Positions 18,033 to 27,140 of a stretch of 64,000 bases of DNA are shown here, one piece after another. Numbering within the stretch: the stretch's first letter is position 1; the number at the start of each line of letters is the position of its first letter. This DNA comes from Eubacterium sp. Lineage in GTDB: Bacteria; Bacillota; Clostridia; Lachnospirales; Lachnospiraceae. Location of the stretch: NCBI GenBank assembly GCA_022796875.1, contig JAAWJJ010000001.1, positions 62,001 through 126,000 on the forward strand, in the 5' to 3' direction. The notes below the pieces were generated by a model. That model searched no databases. It saw nothing but the letters and a program-made list of their open reading frames with translations, and was not told the origin of the DNA. The position numbers and the translations under genes are program-made.

Positions 18033-18649
18033 ATATAGCGGTACTGGTATCCGGCGGCGGTACAAATTTACAGGCGATTATTGACAGCAAGGAGAAAGGC
18101 CGTCTGTCAAATGTAAATATTGCGGCGGTAATCAGCAACAATAAAGGCGCGTATGCGTTGGAACGCGCGAAAAAGCACGGGATTTTTGCAAAATGTATTT
18201 CCCCTCTGGATTTTGAAAATCGGGATTTGTTTCACCAGGCGCTTATGGAGGAACTGGAGAAAGTGCAGGCCGACCTGATCGTACTGGCGGGGTTTCTTGT
18301 TGTGATCCCGCAGGAAATGATCCGAAAATACCGGAACCGTATTATCAACGTGCATCCGTCCCTGATCCCGTCCTTTTGCGGAACGGGTTATTACGGTTTA
18401 AAAGTGCATGAAGCAGCGCTGGAGCGCGGCGTAAAAGTAACCGGGGCGACCGTTCATTTTGTAGACGAGGGAACCGATACCGGCCCGATCATACTGCAGA
18501 AAGCCGTAGAAGTGCAGGAAGACGATACGCCGGAAATACTGCAGCGGCGCGTGATGGAAGAGGCGGAATGGAAATTGATGCCGCAGGCAATCCGGATGAT
18601 TGCGGACGATGAAATAGAGATCCGCGACGGTATCGTGTATCAGAAATAA
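18026..18649 (+). CDS. purN: Phosphoribosylglycinamide formyltransferase
   Basis: A 207-residue folate-dependent GAR transformylase. [18 protein letters not shown] binds GAR, and [11 protein letters not shown] followed by [17 protein letters not shown] contains the catalytic Asn-His-Asp triad of the family. It overlaps purM by 7 bases and purD follows after 64 bases. Confidence 0.97.
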   Translation: MLNIAVLVSGGGTNLQAIIDSKEKGRLSNVNIAAVISNNKGAYALERAKKHGIFAKCISPLDFENRDLFHQALMEELEKVQADLIVLAGFLVVIPQEMIRKYRNRIINVHPSLIPSFCGTGYYGLKVHEAALERGVKVTGATVHFVDEGTDTGPIILQKAVEVQEDDTPEILQRRVMEEAEWKLMPQAIRMIADDEIEIRDGIVYQK

Positions 18650-18713
18650 AGAAGCTGTTTTGTTAAAATTGCTTTATAATAGAAACAGAAAAGTTTGTGG
18701 AAGGTGTAAAAAG

Positions 18714-19988
18714 ATGAAAATTTTAATTGTAGGGAGTGGCGGCAGGGAGCATGCGATTGCAGCCAGCGTCGCGAAAAGTCCGAAAGCAGAGGAGATTTTC
18801 TGCGCGCCGGGAAACGCGGGGATTGCCGCACTGGCGACCTGTGTGCCGATCGGCGCGTTAGAGTTTGAAAAGCTGGCGGAGTTTGTGAAAGAAAAAGAGA
18901 TTGACCTGACGATCGTAGGCATGGATGATCCGCTGGCAGGCGGCATTGTGGATTATTTTGAAAAAGAAAGCCTGCGCATTTTCGGGCCGAACCAGGCGGC
19001 CGCAGTATTGGAAAGCAGCAAGGCGTTTTCCAAAGATCTGATGAAAAAATACAATATTCCGACGGCGGCGTATGAGAATTTTGAAAATGCCGGCGACGCA
19101 CTGGCATACATAGAAACGGCCAAAATGCCGATCGTATTGAAAGCGGACGGCCTGGCGCTCGGAAAAGGCGTACTGATCTGCAATACAAAGGAAGAAGCAA
19201 GAGAGGGCGTCAAGACGATCATGCAGGATAAAAAGTTCGGCATGGCCGGCAACAAAATGGTAGTGGAAGAATTTATGACGGGACGCGAAGTGTCCGTACT
19301 TTCTTTCGTAGATGGAAAGACGATCCGAATCATGTCTTCTTCCCAGGATCACAAACGTGCCGAAGACGGCGATAAAGGCCTGAATACCGGAGGAATGGGA
19401 ACGTTTTCCCCGAGTCCGTTCTACACAAAAGAAGTGGACGAATTTTGCCGCAAACATATTTACCAGCCGACCGTAGACGCGATGGCGGCCGAAGGTCGTC
19501 CGTTTAAAGGAATTATTTTCTTTGGACTGATGCTGACGGAAGACGGGCCGAAAGTACTGGAATACAATGCCAGATTCGGCGATCCGGAAGCGCAGGTAGT
19601 GCTGCCAAGGATGAAGAACGATATGCTGGAAGTGGCAGAAGCCTGTATCGACGGGACTTTGGATCAAATCGAACTGGAATTTGAAGATAACGCAGCCGTA
19701 TGCGTAGTACTGGCTTCGGAAGGATATCCTGTAAAATATGAAAAGGGATACGAGATCGAAGGACTTTCCTGTTTTGAGGGCAAAGAGGGATATTACTGTT
19801 TCCATGCTGGCACAAAATTTGACGGAAATCATAAGATTGTTACAAACGGGGGCCGTGTGCTCGGCATTACGGCAAAAGGCGCGACGCTGAAAGAAGCACG
19901 TGAAAACGCATATAAAGCCAGCGAATGGGTGGAATTTGGAAACAAATATATGCGTCATGATATCGGAAAGGCAATTGACGAGGCGTAG
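18714..19988 (+). CDS. purD: Phosphoribosylamine-glycine ligase (GAR synthetase)
   Basis: A 424-residue ATP-grasp enzyme. The N-terminal MKILIVGSGGREHAIA is characteristic, and the ATP-grasp core includes KADGLALGKGV and YNARFGDPEAQ. The start at 18714 follows GGAAGGTGTAAAAAG; the more upstream in-frame TTG lacks a site. It ends the pur cluster. A long open frame antisense to it is coding-bias shadow. Confidence 0.97.
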   Translation: MKILIVGSGGREHAIAASVAKSPKAEEIFCAPGNAGIAALATCVPIGALEFEKLAEFVKEKEIDLTIVGMDDPLAGGIVDYFEKESLRIFGPNQAAAVLESSKAFSKDLMKKYNIPTAAYENFENAGDALAYIETAKMPIVLKADGLALGKGVLICNTKEEAREGVKTIMQDKKFGMAGNKMVVEEFMTGREVSVLSFVDGKTIRIMSSSQDHKRAEDGDKGLNTGGMGTFSPSPFYTKEVDEFCRKHIYQPTVDAMAAEGRPFKGIIFFGLMLTEDGPKVLEYNARFGDPEAQVVLPRMKNDMLEVAEACIDGTLDQIELEFEDNAAVCVVLASEGYPVKYEKGYEIEGLSCFEGKEGYYCFHAGTKFDGNHKIVTNGGRVLGITAKGATLKEARENAYKASEWVEFGNKYMRHDIGKAIDEA

Positions 19989-19993
19989 TAATA

Positions 19994-21709
19994 TTGAGTA
20001 AAAAACAAAAAGTAATCATAACAGTTACCGCAATCATTGCGGCAGCCATAATTTTATATATGTTTATTTCCATGTACTTTCATTCCCATTATTTTTTGCG
20101 AACCACGATGAACGGGATAGACTGCGGCGGCTACAGCGTGGAAGAACTGGAGCAGGCGGTGGCGCAGGAAGTGGCCGGTTATGAACTGACGATAAAGGAG
20201 AGGGGCGGTAAGAAAGAAACCATTACCGCGGAACAGTTGAAACTGGTTCCGGAATTTGACGGCAGCCTGGACCGGCTGATGGAGCAGCAGAACCGGTTTG
20301 CCTGGATCCGTTCGTTATGGAGCCCGGCGTCGTTACAGGCGGATACGGTGGTTACCTGTGAAAATCTGGACCAGTTGGTAAAGAAACTTGACTGTATGGA
20401 TCCGGACGATCAGGTGCAGCCGGTCAGCGCGTCCATATCGGAGTATGGAAAAGACGGATATACGGTAATTCCAGAAGAAAAAGGTACGGTAATTGAATAT
20501 GAAAAACTTCTGGACGCAGTAGAACATGCGGTAAACAACCTGCAGGAAGAACTGGACCTGGAGGAAGCGGGTTGTTATGCCGTTCCGGAATACACGGCGG
20601 ACAGCGAGGAGATACAAAAAGCGCTGGCCATGGCCAACGGTTATGTTTCCACGCAGGTAATGTATGATTTCTCTCCGGAAACGGAAGTGCTGGACGGTGT
20701 CGCTATCCATAACTGGGTGACGGTGAACGGGTTAGATGTTTCCCTGAACGAAGAAGCGGTTGTGGAATATGTAGACGAGCTGGCGAGAAAATACAATACG
20801 GTGTTCCGCAAACACACATTAGATACCAGTTACGGGACGCCCGTGGAGATTAGTGGCGGGGATTACGGCTGGTGGATCGATAAGGAGGCGGAAATTGCCG
20901 CTCTTCTGGAAAATATCCGTGCCGGGGAAACGATCAAAAGGGAACCGGTATACAAGCAGAGAGCAGCCGGCCGCGGAGAACATGATTATGGGAATACTTA
21001 TGTGGAAATTAATCTGACGGCGCAGCATCTGTTTATGTATAAAGACGGCGCGCTGCTGGTGGAGAGCGATTTTGTGTCCGGCAATGTTTCGAAAGGGAAC
21101 GGGACTCCGGCAGGCGCGTATTCGATTACTTATACGGAGAGAAATGCGACCTTAAAAGGAGAAAACTATGCCTCCGACGTTTCGTACTGGATGCCGTTTA
21201 ACAATAATATCGGCATGCATGACGCGTCGTGGAGAGGTTCTTTTGGCGGTACTTATTATATGAGAAACGGTTCCCATGGATGTATTAATCTGCCGTACAG
21301 TGCAGCACAGACGATATTTGAAAATATTAAAAAAGGCGATCCGGTTCTTGTTTATGAACTGCCGGGAACCGGGCCGGCCTATGTGGAGGAAACTCCGGCT
21401 GAAGAAAATTCAGATGCGGCAATCGAATTGATTTCGGCGATCGGCGACGTTACTCTGGCCAGCGGGGAAGCAATTTCAGCCGCGAGGGCACAGTACGATA
21501 TTTTGACCGAAGAAGCAAAAGCAAGAGTTGTAAATTACGACGTATTGGTCAATTCAGAAATTATATACGCGCAGTTGGTACAGGCACAGGCGGCAGAGGC
21601 GCAGGCGGCGGCGGAAGCGCAGGCGGCGGAAGTCCAGGCGGCGGAAGCGCAGGCAGCAGCGGAAGCGCAGCAGGAAGAAAGACAGCCGACGGACACGGGG
21701 CAAGAGTAA
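19994..21709 (+). CDS. L,D-transpeptidase with peptidoglycan-binding N-terminal domain
   Basis: A 571-residue single-pass membrane protein: cytoplasmic KKQK, transmembrane helix about 7-27, then a long extracytoplasmic domain with PG_binding_4-type repeats (about 40-300), then a YkuD catalytic domain (about 330-455) with GMHDASWRGSFGG and the catalytic SHGCINLP (Cys nucleophile, His). It makes 3-3 cross-links or attaches proteins in peptidoglycan. The last about 60 residues are an Ala/Gln/Glu repeat (AQAAEAQAAAE) of low complexity. It starts with TTG 5 bases after purD. Confidence 0.92.
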   Translation: MSKKQKVIITVTAIIAAAIILYMFISMYFHSHYFLRTTMNGIDCGGYSVEELEQAVAQEVAGYELTIKERGGKKETITAEQLKLVPEFDGSLDRLMEQQNRFAWIRSLWSPASLQADTVVTCENLDQLVKKLDCMDPDDQVQPVSASISEYGKDGYTVIPEEKGTVIEYEKLLDAVEHAVNNLQEELDLEEAGCYAVPEYTADSEEIQKALAMANGYVSTQVMYDFSPETEVLDGVAIHNWVTVNGLDVSLNEEAVVEYVDELARKYNTVFRKHTLDTSYGTPVEISGGDYGWWIDKEAEIAALLENIRAGETIKREPVYKQRAAGRGEHDYGNTYVEINLTAQHLFMYKDGALLVESDFVSGNVSKGNGTPAGAYSITYTERNATLKGENYASDVSYWMPFNNNIGMHDASWRGSFGGTYYMRNGSHGCINLPYSAAQTIFENIKKGDPVLVYELPGTGPAYVEETPAEENSDAAIELISAIGDVTLASGEAISAARAQYDILTEEAKARVVNYDVLVNSEIIYAQLVQAQAAEAQAAAEAQAAEVQAAEAQAAAEAQQEERQPTDTGQE

Positions 21710-21751
21710 GAAAAACAGGCCAATTGACACGGAACCGGAGTAAGAAAAAAT
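21692..21751 (+). repeat. Degenerate tandem copy of the L,D-transpeptidase gene 3' end
   Basis: The last coding bases plus stop (21692-21717) recur at 21726-21751 with 20 of the first 24 bases identical, a period of 34. The second copy lies after the stop and ahead of the next gene. See similar cases at 33721, 41665 and 47568. Confidence 0.6.
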
Positions 21752-21780
21752 CACGCACAGATTGAAATGGGGGAACCGGA

Positions 21781-22668
21781 ATGAAAAAGCAGTTTTTAAC
21801 TCCGACAGAAGTGGCGGAAATGCTGCAGTTAAAAAAGAATACGGTATACGATATGATTAAAAGAGGCGATCTGAAAGCCAGCAAAATGGGCAAGCAGTTT
21901 CGGATTCGGCTGACGGACGTATATGAGTATATGGGGGAAAATAAAGGCCCGGAAGATGAAAATAATATTATCATCTGCGGGCAGGACGCCCTGCTTGACA
22001 TTTTATGCGCGTACTTTAACCGCGGAGGCATAAAAAACGTGAAAGCGTTCCGTTCTCCGTTAGGTTCCTATAACGGCCTGTACGAAATGTACCAGAACGA
22101 AGGATATATTGCGACCGCTCATTTGTGGGATGGCGAAACGGATACATACAATATTCCGTTTGTCACAAAAATGCTGCCGGGGGAACAGATTGCGGTATTT
22201 CATCTTGTCAACCGGCTTCAGGGAATGTATGTGAAAAAAGGGAATCCGAAACAGATCGTATCGATTGACGATCTGCTTCGGAAAGACGTGGTAATGGTGA
22301 ACCGGGAAAAAGGCAGCGGGATCCGCGTATATCTGGATGAAATGCTGAAACTGAAAGGGATATCGCCGAAACAGATCAAGGGGTATCAGAATAAAAACAT
22401 GGCGACATCCCACTTGCAGGCGGCGGCTATGATCGCCCGGGGAAACGGCGACGTTTCTTTTGGAAACGAACGGGCGGGAAAACAGGTGGAAGAAATTGAA
22501 TTTATTCCGTTGAAAAAGGAAAGTTATGATATGATTGTGCGATGTGAAGACCTGGATAAACCGGCTTATGCTATGTTAATCAACATTATCCAGTCGGAAG
22601 AATTTCAGGAAGAAGTGCAGGCGCTGCACGGATATGACGTAACGGGAATGGGAGAGAGAATCTTTTAA
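21781..22668 (+). CDS. One-component regulator: excisionase-type HTH plus periplasmic-binding-like domain
   Basis: The 295-residue protein has an N-terminal helix-turn-helix of the excisionase/MerR type (about 1-50, TPTEVAEMLQLKKNTVYDMI) joined to a PBP-like domain (about 60-290, pattern of the PF12727 family) related to molybdate/tungstate-type binding proteins. Such fusions often sit near molybdenum cofactor or transport genes, and moaC is 1.6 kb downstream, modABC further on. A sensor of molybdate, tungstate or a small anion is inferred. GGGGGAACCGGA provides the ribosome site. Confidence 0.8.
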   Translation: MKKQFLTPTEVAEMLQLKKNTVYDMIKRGDLKASKMGKQFRIRLTDVYEYMGENKGPEDENNIIICGQDALLDILCAYFNRGGIKNVKAFRSPLGSYNGLYEMYQNEGYIATAHLWDGETDTYNIPFVTKMLPGEQIAVFHLVNRLQGMYVKKGNPKQIVSIDDLLRKDVVMVNREKGSGIRVYLDEMLKLKGISPKQIKGYQNKNMATSHLQAAAMIARGNGDVSFGNERAGKQVEEIEFIPLKKESYDMIVRCEDLDKPAYAMLINIIQSEEFQEEVQALHGYDVTGMGERIF

Positions 22669-22700
22669 AGATCCTCTCTCCCATGAAATATTTTATTTCA
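22650..22700. terminator. Bidirectional terminator between convergent regulators
   Basis: GGGAGAGAG (22650-22658) pairs with CTCTCTCCC (22674-22682), with an inner ATCTTT/AAAGAT helix. The left arm lies inside the end of the HTH/PBP gene. T-rich flanks on both sides allow it to serve both genes. Confidence 0.85.
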
Positions 22701-23577
22701 AATTTTCATTTGCGTTTTCTTTTTTTTGGATTGGAACCTGGATTTCACAGAAATCCAGTTCACGGTCGCTGCCGTAAAAAATGGCGTCTAACAGACATTC
22801 GTCGTAAATATCCCCAGTCACTTCATAGCCGTTATCTTCAATCCATTGCAAAATTTTGTAAATATGGCTGGTGTCATACGGCATTCCGAATTTTGGGATG
22901 CATACGTAATCCCCGGCAGTCAGGGTCACCAGTTTTGCCGGTTCTTCGATAGGAGGATGGTTCTGGACCAGATTATCGGCGATCAGCACGCAGCCGCCGG
23001 CTTTATGGAGAGGGTCTTTTGCCATGATAGAATCCTTAAAAATAATAGCGCCCCAACGGCGTCCCGGCAGATAACCGAGTTTTTCGGAAATATTCCAGAT
23101 GCGCATCAGGGCGTAATGAAGTTCCGTCCGTGTATGCGTATCGGTATGCCATGGGTAATACAACATCCTGCGTTCCGGAAACGATTCGATATACGGTTTG
23201 TACTGGTCGTGGGCATAATTATTGGTGTCCTGGTAAATCTTTACTCTTTTTTCAATCTGCTGCTGCTGAAACTGCAGTTCTGCGATCTTTTTTTTGATTT
23301 TCTCATTCTGAGATTTTAAAAGAGTAATAGTGGTAGTAGAGTTATTGATTTGATTATGCTGCTGAATTTCGTCGAGCGGCATACCGATGGAACGTAAAAA
23401 GCAGATTTCACGAAGTAACGGAATCTGCATGGTGCTGTAATAGCGATAGCCGGTTTCTTTATCCACAAAATCAGGCTGGAACAAACCTATTTTATCATAA
23501 TAAATTAAAGTCTGTCTGCTGATGTCATGAATCTGAGCCATTTCTGATATAGATAGTTTACGATTAATGGATTCCAT
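22693..23577 (-). CDS. MerR family transcriptional regulator with GyrI-like effector domain
   Basis: A 294-residue MerR protein: winged HTH at about 10-78 (ISEMAQIHDISRQTLIYYDK), a long coiled-coil dimerisation helix at about 95-125, and a C-terminal GyrI/BmrR-like small-molecule domain (about 130-280). Its own promoter has a 19-bp spacer with a 21-bp inverted repeat. The same repeat and geometry occur before the SSS symporter (35162) and the transhydroxylase (37456), so this protein is the best candidate activator of both. GGAGGGATATTTC precedes the ATG. The effector may be a phenolic compound (inference). Confidence 0.92.
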   Translation of the reverse strand: MESINRKLSISEMAQIHDISRQTLIYYDKIGLFQPDFVDKETGYRYYSTMQIPLLREICFLRSIGMPLDEIQQHNQINNSTTTITLLKSQNEKIKKKIAELQFQQQQIEKRVKIYQDTNNYAHDQYKPYIESFPERRMLYYPWHTDTHTRTELHYALMRIWNISEKLGYLPGRRWGAIIFKDSIMAKDPLHKAGGCVLIADNLVQNHPPIEEPAKLVTLTAGDYVCIPKFGMPYDTSHIYKILQWIEDNGYEVTGDIYDECLLDAIFYGSDRELDFCEIQVPIQKKENANENLK

Positions 23578-23620
23578 GAAATATCCCTCCTATACCCGAA
23601 AACAATTTTTCTCGTGAAGT

Positions 23621-23651
23621 ATTTTAAACTATATTGTTGTTATACAGTCAA
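23621..23651 (-). promoter_or_regulatory. MerR-type promoter with 19-bp spacer and operator (site 1)
   Basis: On the minus strand: -35 TTGACT (23651-23646), a 19-base spacer, -10 TAAAAT (23626-23621). The dyad ACTGTAT-N7-ATATAGT covers 23648-23628. Overlong spacers with a dyad are the hallmark of MerR-activated promoters. It would direct autoregulation of the merR gene. Confidence 0.8.
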
Positions 23652-23848
23652 TAATTTTAGGAAAAATCTGGAAATTTGTGAAAAACACCTAAAATAAATT
23701 TATGGATTCTGTTAAAAATTATAACCGGAAATTCCTGTTTGGAAATAAAAAAGGCCATGACTTTTAAAAACGAATGTGCTACAATTGCGTAAGACATTTA
23801 AAAAACGGCGGGTTTTTTTGTGAGAGAATATATGGAGGAAGAAATATT

Positions 23849-24202
23849 ATGGCAGATTTAAAACCGGTAAAAGTACATTGGGAAGTGATCGAGCATTATA
23901 ACGTATTTAATATCATCCGCTTTGCGGTAAAGGACGGAGAAGAAGAAATCGGATATTACCGGATCTGGGACGATCCGGATACAAACAGCATCGCTTTTTA
24001 CGGCGTCAGCAAAGAGGACAGGCACGGCGTGCTGCCGCCAAAGGAATACAAGGCGCAGCCGAATAACCGGAAAATGATCCGGCTGATCGAAAAAGATCTT
24101 GAAGAGCGGGGATATTATATTCCGGACGGACATCAGAAAATCTCGGATTATATGCTGATCGGGAAAGAAAAGTGGCCGACCGGCTGGGAAGTCCTTTATT
24201 AA
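23849..24202 (+). CDS. Hypothetical protein (117 aa)
   Basis: A small soluble protein starting at 23849 with GGAGGAAG upstream. It has a mixed alpha/beta look with many aromatic residues (VHWEVIEHYNVFNIIRFAV, then RIWDDPDTNSIAFYGV). No family is recognised. It lies between the merR gene and moaC, and a candidate promoter (TACAAT near 23780) precedes it. The gap between moaC and this gene is 69 bases, so they may share a transcript. Confidence 0.65.
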   Translation: MADLKPVKVHWEVIEHYNVFNIIRFAVKDGEEEIGYYRIWDDPDTNSIAFYGVSKEDRHGVLPPKEYKAQPNNRKMIRLIEKDLEERGYYIPDGHQKISDYMLIGKEKWPTGWEVLY

Positions 24203-24271
24203 AAAGATTTGCGGATGAAAGAGATTTGCTGGCAGGCGACGGGTCAGTTTCAGGTAAGGAGAAAAAACAAT

Positions 24272-24745
24272 ATGGATTTAACGCATATAAACGAACAGGG
24301 ACGGGCAAAAATGGTAGACGTATCCGAAAAAGCGGAAACGGAGCGGATCGGAATCGCGCGGGGGCATATTTCCATGCTTCCGGAAACCTTTGCCCGTATT
24401 TCAGGCGGAGGAATCAAAAAAGGCGACGTGCTGGCGGTAGCGCAGGTGGCGGGGATTATGGCGGCTAAACGGACGTTTGAAACGATTCCGATGTGCCATC
24501 CGCTGCTTTTGACCGGAGTGGACATACAGTTTCATCTGTTTGAGCAGAAATCGGAAATTGAAGCCGTCGCTACGGTAAAGACGACCGGAAAGACCGGCGT
24601 GGAGATGGAAGCGCTACATGCGGTATCCGCCGCGCTTTTGACGATTTACGATATGTGTAAGGCAATCGACCGGGGCATGAGTATTCACGATATTTATTTG
24701 TTGGAAAAAGACGGCGGAAAATCCGGGCGTTATGTCCGCAAATAA
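24272..24745 (+). CDS. moaC: Cyclic pyranopterin monophosphate synthase
   Basis: A 157-residue MoaC, the second step of molybdenum cofactor synthesis, converting the MoaA product to c[23 protein letters not shown] and the metal/active-site [10 protein letters not shown] segment are diagnostic, as is [20 protein letters not shown]. Start at 24272 with AAGGAG upstream. moaA is 17 kb away (41986). Together they support the molybdopterin transhydroxylase encoded between them. Confidence 0.96.
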   Translation: MDLTHINEQGRAKMVDVSEKAETERIGIARGHISMLPETFARISGGGIKKGDVLAVAQVAGIMAAKRTFETIPMCHPLLLTGVDIQFHLFEQKSEIEAVATVKTTGKTGVEMEALHAVSAALLTIYDMCKAIDRGMSIHDIYLLEKDGGKSGRYVRK

Positions 24746-24838
24746 CGCCGACCACAAAATTCGGATATAAAGCCTGAAAGCAAAAATCAGAAGTAAAGTT
24801 CGTTAATAAAATCCGGGAAACAAAATCAGGAGGAATAT

Positions 24839-25543
24839 ATGGAACTGCCAAAGATAATATTTTTGATCATATTAGCGTTGATACTTGTATTGTTAACATG
24901 GATATCGGCGTTACTGTATAAAAGACAGTCCAGTAACATGCAGACCGAGCGGGAACGGGAGATACTGGCCCGTTCCAGTTCTTATCAGGTTGCGTTTTTA
25001 CTGTTGGTCGTTTATTGTTTTGCCAACTGGGTGTTTTCGCTGGCAACCGGTATGCAGTGGGGAGATATTTATACGGTCTGCCTGACCGGATTTCTGCTCG
25101 GCATATTTGTATTTGCCGTGGCCGCCGTGAAGCGGAAAGCTTATGATTTTATCAATGAAATGAGAAAATACAATGCGGTATTTGTCATTCTGATCTTTAT
25201 CGGAGCGTTGTATTCCGGCATTGCGGCCATGAATCTGGCGGTCAATCCGAATTATCTTTTGATCTATGAGGGAACGGTCACTTATCTGGCATTCAGCCTG
25301 GAACTGGGCGTAACGCTGATTTTGCTTGCAGTCGTATTAAAAATTATCGTCGGGCCGAAAGAAAAAGAAGTGCTGACGGAAGAAGAGCAAAAGCAGTTAG
25401 AAGAACAGTTCGGCTCGTTTTTTAAGTTCCGCAGGGCGGAGAACCCGGAATCCCGCAGTCCGGAGAATTCGGATTCACACAGTCCGGAAAAACCGGAAAA
25501 GGGCGTGCAGTTCGGAGAAACAGACGGGAAAAGCGGTTCATAA
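24839..25543 (+). CDS. Hypothetical membrane protein (234 aa) with charged C-terminal tail
   Basis: An integral membrane protein with about five transmembrane helices (about 5-25, 45-65, 75-95, 112-132 and 150-172) and a cytoplasmic tail from about 180 on. The tail is rich in Glu, Pro and Ser, with short repeats like ESRSPENSDSHSPEKPEK. No family is recognised. AGGAGG lies ahead of the ATG. It follows moaC by 93 bases, but there is no evidence that it works in cofactor synthesis. Confidence 0.7.
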   Translation: MELPKIIFLIILALILVLLTWISALLYKRQSSNMQTEREREILARSSSYQVAFLLLVVYCFANWVFSLATGMQWGDIYTVCLTGFLLGIFVFAVAAVKRKAYDFINEMRKYNAVFVILIFIGALYSGIAAMNLAVNPNYLLIYEGTVTYLAFSLELGVTLILLAVVLKIIVGPKEKEVLTEEEQKQLEEQFGSFFKFRRAENPESRSPENSDSHSPEKPEKGVQFGETDGKSGS

Positions 25544-25579
25544 TTGCACCTTTTCGCGTTCCCCTCTTAAAAGTATGAC

Positions 25580-25601
25580 CTCATAATTATTAAGCATTTC
25601 A
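25580..25601 (+). promoter_or_regulatory. 22-bp repeated motif, copy 1 (putative LysR site)
   Basis: A 22-base stretch containing TATTAAGCATTTCA, identical in 21 of 22 positions to 28019-28040. This copy lies 110 bases before the MFS gene, and the other just before the PhlG-like operon, with the LysR gene between them. A shared operator is inferred. Confidence 0.5.
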
Positions 25602-25711
25602 TGTTTTTTCACAAACAGTATATATTAAAATTATCTAAAATATACGGCTATGGTTTTGCCGTGAAGCGGCAGGAATATAACTGTAAGTGGAAGAACATAG
25701 GAGGTCAGGTT

Positions 25712-27037
25712 ATGGGGAAAAAGAAAAATATTAACTTTGGTTTCAGGGGTTGGATGCTGATTATCTATCAGGCAATCGCATTTGTTACATATCAGGTATT
25801 CACGAATTACCCTCTGAACATTCTGGCAGACATGTACGGCGGAGCGCAAACGTTATCCAAAGTATATTCTATTTGCGCAATTTGCGGAGTTATCGTACAG
25901 CTTGTTTTGGCCGGTGTGATTTCCAGAATCAAAAGCATTAAAACATTCGGCGCCGTTCTCGGAGCGGTCACTCTGATTCTCGGACTGGGAATTATGACTT
26001 TGCCGCCGGGGCCGCTCTGGATGGTATGCTATGCCGTGGAAAACGTTATTTCCGTTCTTTACGCAACCTTTTCCATCGGGATTCTGGTTGGCCAGTGGTT
26101 TCCGACCAGAAAAGGTACGATTATGGGAATTGCCACATTTGCGTTTCCGCTTGCGAACGGGCTGATCGGTCCTTTTGCGGTACGGGTATTCAGCAAAGGA
26201 TTTCCGGATGTCGCAGGCGCGTTTCTGCCGTTTATGGTTATCTTTGTCATCGGATGGGTTATCGGTCTTATTTTCATCAAAGATTATCCGGAACAGTGCG
26301 GTGCATACCGTGATAATGATAAGAGCCTGACGCCTGAAATTGCAAAAGGTATCATGTTAAAAGAGATCGAGGACAAAAAAACTTCTGTCTGGACGCTGCC
26401 GAATACTTTAAAGTGCCGGGATTTCTGGTTTATTACCATTCCGGTCGGCGCATTGCTCATGTTTTCTGTGGGAATGATGACCCAGTCCGCGGCTATCATC
26501 GGGAATTTTGAAAAAGAATTGTCCTTTGTAGGCGGCTATACCGGCGTCATGTTAATGATTATGATATTCGGCTGTATCGGCAGTTTTCTTCTTGGCGTAT
26601 TTGACACCAGATTCGGAACCAAAAAAGCAATACAGATTTCCGTCGTCATTATGATTATTGCCGGTGTTCTCGGCATCATACCGAATGCGGTCAGCCTGCT
26701 GCTTTCCATGATCTGTCTGGCATTGTTTATGGGAGCTTCTTCCAATTTCGGCGTATCTATGGCTGCGCAGTATTGGAGGCGAGAAGATTTCAGCCGTATT
26801 TTTACTACGGCAAGTCCGATCGGAAATATCATCTGTTCGTCCGGGCCGATGGTGATTGCCATGCTGATGTATTCCTCTTTCGGATATCAGGCTATTTTTG
26901 TTGCGACGGCTGTTGCAGGCGTGATTTCGCTGATTCTTTTATTCCTGTTTTCGGCATCTCATGTAAAAGAGGTGGACGACAGATATCGGACCGCTGCAGG
27001 CAAAGAACTGGATGATGCGCTTGTAGGACGTAAGTAA
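25712..27037 (+). CDS. MFS transporter, OFA-like
   Basis: A 441-residue 12-helix carrier related to the one at 5952-7211 (shared FRGWMLIIYQ-type start and FPTRKGTIMGIATFAFP signature). The start at 25712 is preceded by AGGAGGTCAGGTT. The leader of about 170 bases holds the 22-bp motif shared with the PhlG-like operon, suggesting common control by the LysR protein encoded next. It probably moves an aromatic or carboxylate compound; the exact solute is unknown. Confidence 0.88.
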   Translation: MGKKKNINFGFRGWMLIIYQAIAFVTYQVFTNYPLNILADMYGGAQTLSKVYSICAICGVIVQLVLAGVISRIKSIKTFGAVLGAVTLILGLGIMTLPPGPLWMVCYAVENVISVLYATFSIGILVGQWFPTRKGTIMGIATFAFPLANGLIGPFAVRVFSKGFPDVAGAFLPFMVIFVIGWVIGLIFIKDYPEQCGAYRDNDKSLTPEIAKGIMLKEIEDKKTSVWTLPNTLKCRDFWFITIPVGALLMFSVGMMTQSAAIIGNFEKELSFVGGYTGVMLMIMIFGCIGSFLLGVFDTRFGTKKAIQISVVIMIIAGVLGIIPNAVSLLLSMICLALFMGASSNFGVSMAAQYWRREDFSRIFTTASPIGNIICSSGPMVIAMLMYSSFGYQAIFVATAVAGVISLILLFLFSASHVKEVDDRYRTAAGKELDDALVGRK

Positions 27038-27140
27038 ACTGCATATCATAATATCATGTACAGAGCATTTCTATCAAACCGAAAACACTGGCGTACGCCG
27101 GTGTTTTTGGCATATTCATAAAAAAGAAAGGATGATGCCC

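Noticed and set aside
18858..19958. Long open frame (366 codons) antisense to purD
   Set aside because: It lies wholly opposite a clear purD gene, has no ribosome site or recognisable protein features, and is explained by the codon bias of purD.
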